DNA of 64,000 nt from Azospirillum oryzae (lineage in GTDB: Bacteria; Pseudomonadota; Alphaproteobacteria; Azospirillales; Azospirillaceae): NCBI RefSeq assembly GCF_008364795.1, contig NZ_VTTM01000005.1, forward strand, positions 341,583 to 405,582, written 5' to 3'. The position numbers and the translations under genes are program-made. Below are positions 19,377 through 29,250 of the stretch, one piece after another. Under the pieces are notes generated by a model. That model did not search any database and had not been told where the DNA came from. It saw nothing but the letters and a program-made list of their open reading frames with translations. The stretch's first letter is position 1; each line of letters begins with the position of its first letter.

Positions 19377-20945
19377 ATGAGCAAGGTCTGCACCGCGCAA
19401 GAGGCGGTCGCGCTCATCCAGCCCGGCCAGACCGTGGCCAGCGTCGGCGTGATCGGCTGGCTGACCCCGGACGCCCTGCTCGGCGCGCTGGCCCAGCGGT
19501 TCCGCGACACCGGCAGCCCGCGCGACCTCACCTTCTTCTTCCCGGTCAGCGTCGGTGACGCGCTGGGGATCAAGGGGATGGACCATGTCGCCATCGAAGG
19601 GCTGATGAAGCGCGTGGTGTCGGGCAACTACCTGAACGCGCTGGACCCGGCGACCGGCAAGCGGCCCGAGATGATGCGCCTGATCCGCGAGAACCGGGTC
19701 GAGGCCTATTGCTGGCCCATCGGCGCCACCATGCATTGGCTGCGCGAGGTCGCGCGGCGCGGCCCCGGCTATCTGACGCCCATCGGCATCGGCTCCTACA
19801 TCGACCCGCGCCAGCAGGGCGGCAAATACACCGAGCGGGCGCGGGAGGATCTGGTCCGGCTGCACAGCATCGACGGCCGCGAGTACCTGCATTACCCGAC
19901 CTGGCCGCTGAACGTCGGCTTCATCCGCGCGACCAGCGCCGATGAGCACGGCAACCTCAGCTTCGAGGACGAGCCGATCACCTCTTCGGCCCTGGCCCTG
20001 GCGCTGGCGGTGAAGGCGTCGGGCGGCACCGTGATCGCACAGGTCCGCAAGCTGGTGCCCCGCCGCTCGCGCTCCGTCCATGAGGTGCGCGTGCCGGGCG
20101 AACTGGTCGATCATGTCGTGGTCGCGCCCGAACCGATGATGACCACCGGCATCCGCTACGACGACCGCTACCTCGGCCGCCAGATCTTCGACGGGCGGAC
20201 GACCGAGCGGCTGCCGCAGGGCGCCGACAAGGTCATCGCGCGGCGCGCGGCGGCGGAAGTGCGGCCGGGCGTGGTCACCATCTTCGGCTTCGGCGCCTCG
20301 TCCGACGTGCCGACGGTGATGATGGAGGATGGCGCCTTCGCCGACGACGGCCTGCTGCGCTACAACTTCACCACCGAGCACGGCCCCTTCGGCGGCGTGG
20401 TCATGAGCGGCTGGCAGTTCTCCGCCAACATGTACCCCGAGGCGCTGATCGACGGTCCGTCGCAGTTCGACTTCATCGACGGCGGCAACTGCGAGGCGGC
20501 GGCGCTGGCCTTCGCCCAGTTCGACCGGGCCGGCAACGTCAACGTCAGCCGCTTCGGCGCCGCCAACCCCGGCCCCGGCGGCTTCATCGACATCGCCTAC
20601 AACGCCCGCGAGCTTGTCTTCACCGGCACCTTCACCACCGCCGGGCTGGGGGTGGAGGTCGGCGACGGACGGTTGACCATCCAGCGCGAGGGCAAGGTCC
20701 GCAAGTTCGTCGAGCGGGTGGACGAGATCACCTATCCGTTGCTGCGCAACGTGGCGGAGCGCGGGCAGAAAGCGAAGATCGTCACCGAACGGGCGGTCTT
20801 CGCGGTGGAACCGGACGGTCTGGTGCTCACCGAGGTGGCGCCCGGCATCGACGCGAAGACCCAGGTCATCGACCTGATGGACTGCCCGCCGCACCGCGTT
20901 CTCGACCCTCTGCCGCGCATGGCGGACCGGCTGTTCCGCGACTGA
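19377..20945 (+). CDS. Family I CoA-transferase, fused alpha-beta (propionate/acetate CoA-transferase type)
   Basis: 522 residues combining both halves of a family I CoA-transferase, the length of propionate CoA-transferases. The alpha-half begins TAQEAVALIQPGQTV; the catalytic Glu is expected in NFTTEHGPFGG (about residue 336), followed by the family GGNCEAAALAF region. It would move CoA between a short-chain acid and an acyl-CoA, giving an ATP-free route next to the ATP-dependent ligase at 24779. No paired A/B subunit genes are needed. Confidence 0.87.
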   Translation: MSKVCTAQEAVALIQPGQTVASVGVIGWLTPDALLGALAQRFRDTGSPRDLTFFFPVSVGDALGIKGMDHVAIEGLMKRVVSGNYLNALDPATGKRPEMMRLIRENRVEAYCWPIGATMHWLREVARRGPGYLTPIGIGSYIDPRQQGGKYTERAREDLVRLHSIDGREYLHYPTWPLNVGFIRATSADEHGNLSFEDEPITSSALALALAVKASGGTVIAQVRKLVPRRSRSVHEVRVPGELVDHVVVAPEPMMTTGIRYDDRYLGRQIFDGRTTERLPQGADKVIARRAAAEVRPGVVTIFGFGASSDVPTVMMEDGAFADDGLLRYNFTTEHGPFGGVVMSGWQFSANMYPEALIDGPSQFDFIDGGNCEAAALAFAQFDRAGNVNVSRFGAANPGPGGFIDIAYNARELVFTGTFTTAGLGVEVGDGRLTIQREGKVRKFVERVDEITYPLLRNVAERGQKAKIVTERAVFAVEPDGLVLTEVAPGIDAKTQVIDLMDCPPHRVLDPLPRMADRLFRD

Positions 20946-20975
20946 CGCGCTCACGAAGAAATCCGAGGAAAAACC

Positions 20976-22112
20976 ATGGCGACCATCAGTTATCTGACGA
21001 CGATCCAGTTCGATTATGGGGCGCTCGGCACGCTGCCGGCCGAATTGCGCCGGCTCGGCATCCGCCGCCCCTTCCTGGCCACCGACAAGGGCGTCGGCGC
21101 AGCGGGGCTGCTCCAGCGCGTGCTCGACGCCATGGGCGGCACCGAAGGCACCGTCGTCTATGACGACACGCCGCCCAACCCGACAGAGGACGCCGTCGTC
21201 GCCGCCACGGACCTGTACCGCGATCGCGGTTGCGACGGCATCGTCGCCGTCGGCGGCGGGTCGGCGATCGATCTGGCGAAGGCGGTGGCGCTGCTGGCGA
21301 CCCACCCGGCCCCGTTGCAACAGTACGCGGCGGTTGAGGGCGGCGCCGCCCGCATCACCGCCCAGGTGGCTCCGCTGGTCGCCATCCCGACCACAGCCGG
21401 CACCGGCAGCGAGGTCGGGCGCGGCAGCGTCATCGTCATGCGCGACGGCCGCAAGCTCGGCCTGCTCAGCCCGCATCTGCTGCCCAAGGTGGCGATCTGC
21501 GATCCGGAACTGACGCTCAGCCTGCCGCCGCTGCTGACGGCGGCGACCGGGATGGACGCCATCGCCCATTGCATCGAGACCTTCCTCGCCCCCGCGGTCA
21601 ACCCGCCGGCCGAGGCCATCGCCCTCGACGGCCTGCGGCGCGGCATCCGCCACATCGAGCGGGCGACCGCCGACGGGACCGACCGCGAGGCGCGCTGGAA
21701 CATGATGATGGCGGCGATGGAAGGCGCGATGGCGTTCCAAAAGGGTCTCGGCGCGGTGCACGCCCTATCGCATCCGCTGGGTGCCGTGCCGCTGCGCCTG
21801 CATCACGGCACCTTGAACGCCATTCTGCTGCCCGCGGTGCTGCGCTTCAACAAGCCGGCGGTCGCGGCGAAATGGGCAACGCTGTGCGAGGCGATGGGAC
21901 TGCCGCAGGACGGCGATCCCGCCGCCTTCATCGCGGATCTCAACCGCCGCCTGGGTCTGCCCTCCGGGCTGGAAGCGTTGGGGCTGGAACGGGCGCAACT
22001 GCCGGAGATCGCGGAAAAGGCGCTGAAGGACCATTGCCACGCCACCAACCCGCGGACGGCCACGGCCGACGACTATCTGGGCATGCTCAACGATTCCTAC
22101 CGGGCCGGGTGA
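20976..22112 (+). CDS. Iron-containing (group III) alcohol dehydrogenase
   Basis: 378 residues with NAD-binding GGGSAIDLAKA (about 91-101), the metal ligands in TGMDAIAHCIE, HALSHPLGA and a later His region, and PTTAGTGSE. It interconverts a short alcohol and aldehyde. The aldehyde dehydrogenase gene starts five bases after its stop, so alcohol to aldehyde to acid is the likely order before CoA activation. Confidence 0.92.
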   Translation: MATISYLTTIQFDYGALGTLPAELRRLGIRRPFLATDKGVGAAGLLQRVLDAMGGTEGTVVYDDTPPNPTEDAVVAATDLYRDRGCDGIVAVGGGSAIDLAKAVALLATHPAPLQQYAAVEGGAARITAQVAPLVAIPTTAGTGSEVGRGSVIVMRDGRKLGLLSPHLLPKVAICDPELTLSLPPLLTAATGMDAIAHCIETFLAPAVNPPAEAIALDGLRRGIRHIERATADGTDREARWNMMMAAMEGAMAFQKGLGAVHALSHPLGAVPLRLHHGTLNAILLPAVLRFNKPAVAAKWATLCEAMGLPQDGDPAAFIADLNRRLGLPSGLEALGLERAQLPEIAEKALKDHCHATNPRTATADDYLGMLNDSYRAG

Positions 22113-22117
22113 TTGCG

Positions 22118-23566
22118 ATGACCAGCACGACCACCATCCACAAGAACTTCATCGACGGCGAATGGCTGGCTGGCGGCGACGCCACGGTGAACCTCAACCC
22201 GTCCGATCTCGACGACGTGATCGGCCATTACGCCGTCGCCGACGCGACACAGGTCGAACACGCCGTCGCGGCGGCCCGGCGCGCCTTCAAGCCCTGGTCC
22301 GCCGTCGGCGTCCAGGAGCGCTCCGACATCCTGGATCGCGTCGGCACGGAAATCCTGGCGCGGCGCGAGGAACTCGGCCGCCTGCTGTCGCGGGAGGAGG
22401 GCAAGACCCTGCCCGAGGGCATCGGCGAGGCGACACGCGCCGGCCAGATCTTCCGCTTCTTCGCCGCCGAGGTGGTGCGCGGGCGCGGCGAGTTGCTGGA
22501 CTCCGTCCGCCCCGGTGTCAGCGTGGAGATCACGCGCGAGCCGGTCGGCGTGGTCGGCCTGATCACGCCGTGGAATTTCCCGCTGGCGATCCCGGCCTGG
22601 AAGATCGCGCCGGCGCTGGCCTACGGCAATTGCGTCGTCTTCAAGCCGGCCGAACTGGTGCCCGGCTGCGCCTGGGCGCTGACCGACATCCTGTCGCGTG
22701 CCGGCCTTCCCGACGGCGTCTTCAATCTGGTGATGGGTCCAGGGGCCGTGGTCGGCGACGCCATTGCCCGCTCGGCCGGGGTAGACGCTATCAGCTTCAC
22801 CGGATCGGTCTCCACCGGCAAGCGGGTGGCGGCGGTCGCCGCCGAACGGCTCGCCAAGGTCCAGTTGGAGATGGGCGGCAAGAATCCGCTGGTTATTCTC
22901 GACGACGCTGACCTCGAGATCGCGGTGCGCTGCGCCGTGCAGGGATCCTACTACTCCACCGGCCAGCGCTGCACCGCGTCCAGCCGGCTGATCGTGGCCT
23001 CCGGCATCCACGACCGCTTCGTGAAGAGCCTCGGCGAGGCGTTGCGCCGCCTGACCGTCGACGACGCGCTGGCTCCCGGAACCGACATCGGCCCGGTGGT
23101 GGACGAGCGGCAGTTGGCCCGCGATCTCGGCTACATCGAATGCGGCACCGGCGAGGGTGCGACGCTCGCCTTCGGCGGTAACCTGCTGACGCGGGCCAAG
23201 CGCGGTCATTACCTGTCGCCCGCCCTGTTCACCGAAACCACGCCGGAGATGCGCATCAACCGCGAGGAGATCTTCGGGCCGGTCGCCACGGTGCTGCGCG
23301 CCGACGGCTACGAGCACGCGCTGGCCATTGCCAACGACACGCCGTTCGGCCTGTGCGCCGGCATCGTCACCGGCTCGCTGAGGCACGCCGCGCATTTCAA
23401 GCGCAATGCCGATGTCGGCATGGTGATGGTCAACCTGCCCACCGCCGGCGTCGATTACCACACGCCGTTCGGCGGCCGGAAGGCGTCCAGCCACGGCCCG
23501 CGCGAGCAGGGCGCCTACGCCCGCGAATTCTTCACCACCGTCAAGACCAGCTACGTCCAGGCCTGA
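22118..23566 (+). CDS. NAD(P)-dependent aldehyde dehydrogenase
   Basis: 482 residues from the ATG at 22118. The cofactor and active-site set is complete: TPWNFPLAIP, FTGSVSTGKR, catalytic Glu in LEMGGKNPLV and catalytic Cys in GQRCTASS. It is of the succinate/2-oxoglutarate semialdehyde branch in general appearance, so it could also finish the keto-deoxy-pentonate route of the upstream operon. In its own operon it follows the iron alcohol dehydrogenase. Confidence 0.9.
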   Translation: MTSTTTIHKNFIDGEWLAGGDATVNLNPSDLDDVIGHYAVADATQVEHAVAAARRAFKPWSAVGVQERSDILDRVGTEILARREELGRLLSREEGKTLPEGIGEATRAGQIFRFFAAEVVRGRGELLDSVRPGVSVEITREPVGVVGLITPWNFPLAIPAWKIAPALAYGNCVVFKPAELVPGCAWALTDILSRAGLPDGVFNLVMGPGAVVGDAIARSAGVDAISFTGSVSTGKRVAAVAAERLAKVQLEMGGKNPLVILDDADLEIAVRCAVQGSYYSTGQRCTASSRLIVASGIHDRFVKSLGEALRRLTVDDALAPGTDIGPVVDERQLARDLGYIECGTGEGATLAFGGNLLTRAKRGHYLSPALFTETTPEMRINREEIFGPVATVLRADGYEHALAIANDTPFGLCAGIVTGSLRHAAHFKRNADVGMVMVNLPTAGVDYHTPFGGRKASSHGPREQGAYAREFFTTVKTSYVQA

Positions 23567-23595
23567 CGGCGGCGGCACGCAAAGAGGACAGGATC

Positions 23596-24741
23596 ATGAG
23601 CTCCGTCATCAAGGACCATCACGAGGCGATCCGCGACGCCGTCCGCCGCTTCGCGGAAAACGAGATCGCGCCGGTCGCCGAGCATCTCTGGCAAGCGGAG
23701 GAGTTTCCCTACGCCGCCTGGAAGCAGGCCGGCGAACTCGGCTTTATCGGCCTGCCCTACCCCGAGGCCCATGGCGGCGGCGGCGGCGACTGGCTCGGCT
23801 TCACCATCGTGCTGGAGGAGATCGCGCGGGTCGATTGCGCCGTCGCGGTGTCGATCATGGCGAACTCCACCATCGCCAGCCTGCTGAACAGTTTCGGGAC
23901 CGAGGAGCAGAAGCGCCGCTTCCTCCGCCCGATCCTGGAGGGCACCCAGGTCGGCTGCATCGCGTTGACCGAACCCGGCGCCGGGTCCGACAGTGCGAAC
24001 ATCCAGACGCGCGCCGCCTTGCGCGACGGCAACTGGGTCATCACCGGATCGAAGACCTTCATCAGCAATTCGGGCACCGACATCACCGGCCCCGTCGTCA
24101 TCGCCGCCGTCACCGGCACCCGTCCGGACGGCCGCAAGGAGATCTCCAACTTCATCGTGCCCACTGGAACGCCGGGCTTCACCTCCGGCCGCAAGCTGCA
24201 CAAGATCGGCTGGCGCGGCTCGTCCACGCACGAGTTGTTCTTCGACGAGTGCGTGCTGACGCCCGACCATCTGCTGGGCCAGGTCGGGTCGGGACTGAAG
24301 CAGACGCTGGCGCAGATCAGCACCGGGCGCATCCTGATCGGCGCCCTGGGGCTGGGCATCCTGCAGGCCTCGCTGGAACGCTCGATCGCCTACATGAAGG
24401 AGCGCCGCGCCTTCGGCAAGGCCCTGACCGAGTTCCAGGCTCTGCAGTTCAAGATCGCCGACATGGCGACCCACGGCCACGCCGCGCGGCTGATGCTGTA
24501 CGACGCCGCGGCACGCAAGGACGCGGGCGAGCGGTTCGACCGCGAGGCGTCAATGGGCAAGCTGTTCGCCACGGAAAAGGCGATGGAGGCCGCGCACCAA
24601 GCGGTCCAGATCCATGGCGGCAACGGCATCATGATCGAATACCCGGTGTCCCGCGCCTTCGGCGACGCCAAGGTCCTGGAGATCGTCGAGGGCACCTCGG
24701 AAATCCAGCGGATGATCATCGCGCGCGAACTGCTTCGGTAG
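23596..24741 (+). CDS. Acyl-CoA dehydrogenase
   Basis: 381 residues, normal for short/medium-chain acyl-CoA dehydrogenases. FAD/substrate motifs CIALTEPGAGSD and WVITGSKTFISN, the RRAFGKAL segment, and the catalytic Glu in IVEGTSEIQRMI are all present. It makes the 2,3-double bond and gives electrons to the ETF encoded downstream. The ATG at 23596 follows AAAGAGGACAGG. Confidence 0.93.
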   Translation: MSSVIKDHHEAIRDAVRRFAENEIAPVAEHLWQAEEFPYAAWKQAGELGFIGLPYPEAHGGGGGDWLGFTIVLEEIARVDCAVAVSIMANSTIASLLNSFGTEEQKRRFLRPILEGTQVGCIALTEPGAGSDSANIQTRAALRDGNWVITGSKTFISNSGTDITGPVVIAAVTGTRPDGRKEISNFIVPTGTPGFTSGRKLHKIGWRGSSTHELFFDECVLTPDHLLGQVGSGLKQTLAQISTGRILIGALGLGILQASLERSIAYMKERRAFGKALTEFQALQFKIADMATHGHAARLMLYDAAARKDAGERFDREASMGKLFATEKAMEAAHQAVQIHGGNGIMIEYPVSRAFGDAKVLEIVEGTSEIQRMIIARELLR

Positions 24742-24778
24742 AGGCTCCCCCTCCTTTCAGGACGGAACAGACAGGACC

Positions 24779-26434
24779 ATGCCCGCCAACAGCCCCTTCC
24801 ACGCCGACGGCCTCGGCAAGACCGCAGCCAACCATGCGCCGCTGACTCCGCTGTCGTTGCTCGCCCGCACGGCGGAGGTCTACCCGCACCACCTTGCGGT
24901 GGTTTACGGGGCGCGGCGCTACACATGGGCACAGACGGCAGAACGTTGCCGCCGTCTCGCCTCAACGTTGGTGGCGGCGGGGGTCGGATGTGGCGACACC
25001 GTCGCCGTGATGGGCGCCAACACCCCCGAGATCATCGAGGCGCATTTCGGCGTCCCGATGGCCGGTGCCGTGCTCAACACGCTGAACACCCGCCTCAACG
25101 CTCCCATGCTGGCCTTCATGCTGCGGCACGCCGAGGCCAAGGTGCTGATTGCCGACACGGAGTTTTCCGCGACCATCCGCGACACGCTGGCCCTACTCGA
25201 CCGGCCGCCGCTGGTGATCGACATCGACGATCGGCAAGGTCCAGGCGGCGCACGGGTGGGCGCGGTCGACTACGAAGGCTTCCTCGCCCTCGGCGACCCG
25301 GATTTTGCCGGTGGGCAGCCCTCGGACGAATGGCAGGCCATCGCTCTCAACTACACCTCGGGCACCACCGGGAATCCCAAGGGCGTCGTCTATCATCACC
25401 GCGGCGCCTATCTGGCCGCCCTGTCGAACATGATCGACTGGGGCATGCCACGGCATTCGGTGATGCTGTGGACCCTGCCCCTGTTCCATTGCAACGGCTG
25501 GTGCTTTCCCTGGACCATGGCTGCCAACGCCGGCACCAACATCTGCCTGCGCCGCGTCGATCCGGAGCGGATCCTAGCCCTGATCCGCGAGCACGGCGTC
25601 ACCCATTATTGCGGCGCCCCGGTGGTGCACGCGATGCTGGCCAACGCGCCCGATGCCTGGAAATCCGGGATCGGCCACTCGGTCGAGGCGCTGATCGGCG
25701 GCGCCCCGCCACCGGTTCCGGTGATCGCGGCGATGGAACGGATGGGCTTCTCCATCACCCAGATCTACGGTCTGACCGAGGTCTACGGGCCGGCGGCGGT
25801 GTGCGCCCCGCAACCGAATTGGAACGATCTGGATACGGCGGCTCTCGCCGAGCGGAAGGGGCGGCAGGGGGTGCGCTACACCGCGCAGGAGGGCATGGCG
25901 GTGCTGGACCCGCAGACGATGGCGCCGGTTCCCCCCGATGGCGTCACCGTCGGTGAGGTCATGTTCCGCGGCAACATGACGATGATGGGATATCTGAAGA
26001 ATCCCGAGGCGACGGCGGAGGCCTTCGCCGGCGGCTGGTTCCATTCCGGCGATTTGGCCGTGGTCCAGCCGGACGGCTATGTCCAGATCAAGGACCGCTC
26101 CAAGGACGTCATCATTTCCGGCGGCGAGAACATCAATTCCGTCGAGGTCGAGGAGGCGCTCTACCACCATCCGGCGGTGCTCGCCGCGGCGGTCGTGGCG
26201 CGTCCGGATGCCAAATGGGGCGAGACTCCTTGTGCCTTCGTGGAACTGAGGCCGGAGGCGACGGCTACGGAAGCCGAACTGATCGCGCATTGCCGAGCGC
26301 GGCTCGCCCATTTCAAGGCGCCGAAGACTGTGATCATCGGCGAGTTGCCGAAGACTTCTACAGGGAAAATCCAGAAATTCGCATTGCGCGAAGCCGCGAA
26401 ACAGAGCGGCATAAACGTTGAGGGATGCTGCTGA
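24779..26434 (+). CDS. AMP-forming acyl-CoA synthetase
   Basis: 551 residues of the ANL superfamily: P-loop [19 protein letters not shown], adenine motif [10 protein letters not shown], hinge [15 protein letters not shown] and the C-terminal lysine in [11 protein letters not shown]. It resembles the medium-chain/methylthiopropionate CoA ligase group. It activates the acid made by the aldehyde dehydrogenase. Its TGA shares the A of the etfB start (TGATG), so the two are coupled. Confidence 0.92.
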   Translation: MPANSPFHADGLGKTAANHAPLTPLSLLARTAEVYPHHLAVVYGARRYTWAQTAERCRRLASTLVAAGVGCGDTVAVMGANTPEIIEAHFGVPMAGAVLNTLNTRLNAPMLAFMLRHAEAKVLIADTEFSATIRDTLALLDRPPLVIDIDDRQGPGGARVGAVDYEGFLALGDPDFAGGQPSDEWQAIALNYTSGTTGNPKGVVYHHRGAYLAALSNMIDWGMPRHSVMLWTLPLFHCNGWCFPWTMAANAGTNICLRRVDPERILALIREHGVTHYCGAPVVHAMLANAPDAWKSGIGHSVEALIGGAPPPVPVIAAMERMGFSITQIYGLTEVYGPAAVCAPQPNWNDLDTAALAERKGRQGVRYTAQEGMAVLDPQTMAPVPPDGVTVGEVMFRGNMTMMGYLKNPEATAEAFAGGWFHSGDLAVVQPDGYVQIKDRSKDVIISGGENINSVEVEEALYHHPAVLAAAVVARPDAKWGETPCAFVELRPEATATEAELIAHCRARLAHFKAPKTVIIGELPKTSTGKIQKFALREAAKQSGINVEGCC

Positions 26435-27183
26435 TGAAGATCATGGTGCCCGTGAAGCGGGTGATCGACTACAATGTCAAGATCCGCGTCAAGGCGGATG
26501 GCAGAGGCGTCGAGACGTCCAACGTGAAATTCTCGATGAACCCCTTCGACGAGATCGCCGTCGAAGAGGCGGTGCGGTGCAAGGAAGCCGGCACGGCGAC
26601 CGAGATCGTTGTGGTCTCCGTCGGTCCGACCCAGGCCCAGGAGACGCTGCGCACCGCTCTCGCCATGGGCGCCGACCGCGCCATCCTGGTGCAGACCGAC
26701 GTGACGACCGAGCCGCTCGCCGTCGCCAAGGTGCTGAAGGCGCTGGTCGAGAAGGAGGCGCCGGGGATGGTGATCCTCGGTAAGCAGGCCATTGACGACG
26801 ACTGCAACCAGACCGGCCAGATGCTGGCGGCGCTGCTGGGCTGGGGCCAGGGCACCTTCGCCTCGAAGGTCGTCGCCGGCGACGGCAGGGTCGCAGTGAC
26901 GCGCGAGATCGACGGCGGACTGGAGACGGTGGAGCTGAAGCTGCCGGCGGTGGTGACAGCCGACCTGCGCCTCAACGAGCCGCGCTATGCCTCACTGCCC
27001 AACATCATGAAGGCGAAGAAGAAGCCGCTGGAGACCGTCACCCCGGATGCGCTCGGCGTCGACGTCACGCCGCGGCTGACCACGGTGAAGGTCACCGAGC
27101 CGGCGAAGCGTCAGGCCGGCATCAAGGTGCCGGATGTCGCCACCCTGGTCGACAAGCTGAAGACCGAAGCGCGGGTGATCTGA
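26434..27183 (+). CDS. etfB: Electron transfer flavoprotein beta subunit
   Basis: 249 residues starting [15 protein letters not shown], the standard EtfB length and start. An upstream in-frame ATG at 26425 lies inside the ligase gene and is less likely. The AMP/FAD-contact region and ETF recognition loop ([21 protein letters not shown]) are present. It accepts electrons from the acyl-CoA dehydrogenase as a heterodimer with EtfA. Having a private etfBA in a catabolic operon points to a high-flux acyl-CoA oxidation. Confidence 0.95.
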   Translation: MKIMVPVKRVIDYNVKIRVKADGRGVETSNVKFSMNPFDEIAVEEAVRCKEAGTATEIVVVSVGPTQAQETLRTALAMGADRAILVQTDVTTEPLAVAKVLKALVEKEAPGMVILGKQAIDDDCNQTGQMLAALLGWGQGTFASKVVAGDGRVAVTREIDGGLETVELKLPAVVTADLRLNEPRYASLPNIMKAKKKPLETVTPDALGVDVTPRLTTVKVTEPAKRQAGIKVPDVATLVDKLKTEARVI

Positions 27184-27200
27184 GGAGCGCCGGCTCCGGT

Positions 27201-27322
27201 GCCCCCTCTCCATCCCCCCCACCTGCGGTGGGAGAGGGGATGGGACGCTCGCCGGCGTGAGTTACTCGCGAAGCGGCGGCAGTCCCCTCTCCCACCGAAG
27301 CGGAGGGGGTTAGGGAGGGGGC
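27201..27322. repeat. Large imperfect inverted repeat between etfB and etfA
   Basis: Arm 27201-27240 and arm 27283-27322 (40 bases each) are near-perfect reverse complements with a 42-base spacer; both are built of C/G-rich CCCTCTCC/GGAGAGGG blocks that are palindromic in themselves. It looks like an intergenic palindromic repeat of the kind dispersed in large alphaproteobacterial genomes. It would fold into a stable hairpin in the etfBA mRNA. Confidence 0.75.
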
Positions 27323-27368
27323 AATGCGCAGCCGACACCTCACCACCCGCCAATCAAGGACCCACCTC

Positions 27369-28295
27369 ATGCCCATCCTGATCCTCGCCGACCACGACAA
27401 CGCCAGCCTCAAGCCCGTCACCGCCCATGCGGTCACCGCCGCGAGCAAGCTCGGCGGCGACATCCACCTGCTGGTCGCCGGCCGCAACGCCGCCCCGGCT
27501 GCCGAGCAGGCCGCCAAGCTGGCGGGCGTCACCAAGGTGCTGCTCGCCGACAATGCCGCCTACGAGCATGCCCTGGCAGAGCCCGTCGCTGCGCTGCTGG
27601 TCTCGCTTGCCTCCGGCTACAGCCATGTCCTCGCCGCCGCAACCTCGGCCGGCAAGAACGTGCTGCCACGCGTCGCGGCCTTGCTCGACGCGGCGATGAT
27701 CTCCGACATCACCGTCGTGGTCTCCGCCGATACCTTCGAGCGGCCGATCTATGCCGGCAACGCCATCGCCACCGTGCAATCGGCCGACCCGGTGAAGGTC
27801 GTCACCGTCCGCACCACCGCCTTCGAGGCGGCGACAGCCACCAACAGCGCGCCGGTCGAGAGCGTCGCCGTCATGGCCGATCCCGCCCTGTCGAGCTTCG
27901 TCTCGGCCGAGCTGTCGAAGTCCGAGCGTCCGGAGCTGACCTCGGCCCGCATCGTCATCTCTGGCGGGCGCGGCATGCAGTCGGGCGACAACTTCCGCCT
28001 GCTGGAAGACATCGCCGACAAGCTGGGCGCAGCTGTGGGTGCATCGCGCGCGGCGGTTGATGCCGGCTTCGTACCGAACGACCATCAGGTCGGCCAGACC
28101 GGCAAGATCGTTGCGCCGGAGCTCTATATTGCCGTCGGTATCTCGGGCGCCATCCAGCATCTGGCTGGCATGAAGGACAGCAAGGTGATCGTCGCCATCA
28201 ACAAGGACGAAGAGGCGCCAATCTTTCAGGTCGCCGACTACGGCCTCGTCGCCGACCTATTCAAAGCGGTACCTGATTTCGCTAAAATAATCTGA
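27369..28295 (+). CDS. etfA: Electron transfer flavoprotein alpha subunit
   Basis: 308 residues from [14 protein letters not shown]; the frame opens at 27324 but this start matches the family. The FAD domain is complete ([66 protein letters not shown]). It partners EtfB and hands electrons to ETF:quinone oxidoreductase, which is not in this window. Confidence 0.95.
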   Translation: MPILILADHDNASLKPVTAHAVTAASKLGGDIHLLVAGRNAAPAAEQAAKLAGVTKVLLADNAAYEHALAEPVAALLVSLASGYSHVLAAATSAGKNVLPRVAALLDAAMISDITVVVSADTFERPIYAGNAIATVQSADPVKVVTVRTTAFEAATATNSAPVESVAVMADPALSSFVSAELSKSERPELTSARIVISGGRGMQSGDNFRLLEDIADKLGAAVGASRAAVDAGFVPNDHQVGQTGKIVAPELYIAVGISGAIQHLAGMKDSKVIVAINKDEEAPIFQVADYGLVADLFKAVPDFAKII

Positions 28296-28325
28296 CCATT
28301 ACTACCAACCCATCATCATCTTATC

Positions 28326-29228
28326 ATGGATCTGCGGCATCTTCGCCATTTTGCTGTATTGGCTGAGACGGGCAGCCTTCATCAGGCTGCCCGTCGACTC
28401 CGGCTTCAACAACCAGCTCTCAGCCAGTCGATCCGCTCGTTGGAAGCTGACGTCGGTGCCTCCCTTGTGGACCGGTGTCCATCGGGAACACGCCTGACTC
28501 GGGCCGGAAAGATCTTTCTAAACGATGTACAAAACATACTCTCCTCTCTCGACCAAGCGGTACGGATCGCGCGCCAAGTCGGAAGCGGTATGGACGTTTC
28601 GCTACGCCTCGGGATCACGCGCGACATCGTTACCACCCGACTTACAAACGTATTGAGCCGCTTTCAGAGCATTTCCTTCCACGGCCGAGCAATTGTTAAC
28701 GACACATTGCGTTCGAACTATCGATGGCAGCTAGACAACGGCCTGCTCGACCTTGTCTTGCTGCCCACCACGATGACCGCTGACATCAAGCATGCTGAGA
28801 AACTTTGGGAGGATGATATCCATCTTGTTCTGCCGGTTACCCATCCTCTTGTCACAGCCTCCATGATCAACGTCAACCAGTTGGTGGGAGTATCTCTGAT
28901 TTTGAACAGAGGCAATGACAACAGTGCGATCGACGATGCACTGTTGGCGGCCGGTCGATTGGCTGGCCTCACGATTGATGTCACCTCACAAGCATCTTTT
29001 CTAGAAACCCGGCTGATGCTGGTTGCCGCCGGCTTGGGTATCACGGCCCTGCCCGCCTTGAGTTCGGCTCTCGCCGCCACGCCAGGCATTGTGGGCCGGC
29101 CTCTATCGCCCCCATTGAAGGTGACCACTGTCGCGATGTGGCCGGTATCGGGCCCGACGCCGGCGGCGCAACGCTTTCTCACCATCGCTCGCTCCTTAAA
29201 GGAAACCGATACTGAAGATGGCTTGTGA
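28326..29228 (+). CDS. LysR-family transcriptional regulator, lower-GC gene
   Basis: 300 residues: N-terminal winged helix (LHQAARRLRLQQPALSQSI) and a LysR substrate-binding domain. It lies 30 bases after etfA on the same strand. Codon use is clearly less GC-rich than in the etf genes (many AT-ending codons), so it was probably acquired separately. Its stop is 22 bases from the convergent trbI stop, so it marks the edge between the catabolic block and the conjugation block. Target genes are unknown. Confidence 0.85.
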   Translation: MDLRHLRHFAVLAETGSLHQAARRLRLQQPALSQSIRSLEADVGASLVDRCPSGTRLTRAGKIFLNDVQNILSSLDQAVRIARQVGSGMDVSLRLGITRDIVTTRLTNVLSRFQSISFHGRAIVNDTLRSNYRWQLDNGLLDLVLLPTTMTADIKHAEKLWEDDIHLVLPVTHPLVTASMINVNQLVGVSLILNRGNDNSAIDDALLAAGRLAGLTIDVTSQASFLETRLMLVAAGLGITALPALSSALAATPGIVGRPLSPPLKVTTVAMWPVSGPTPAAQRFLTIARSLKETDTEDGL

Positions 29229-29250
29229 TCGTACCCTTTCGATTGCAGGC

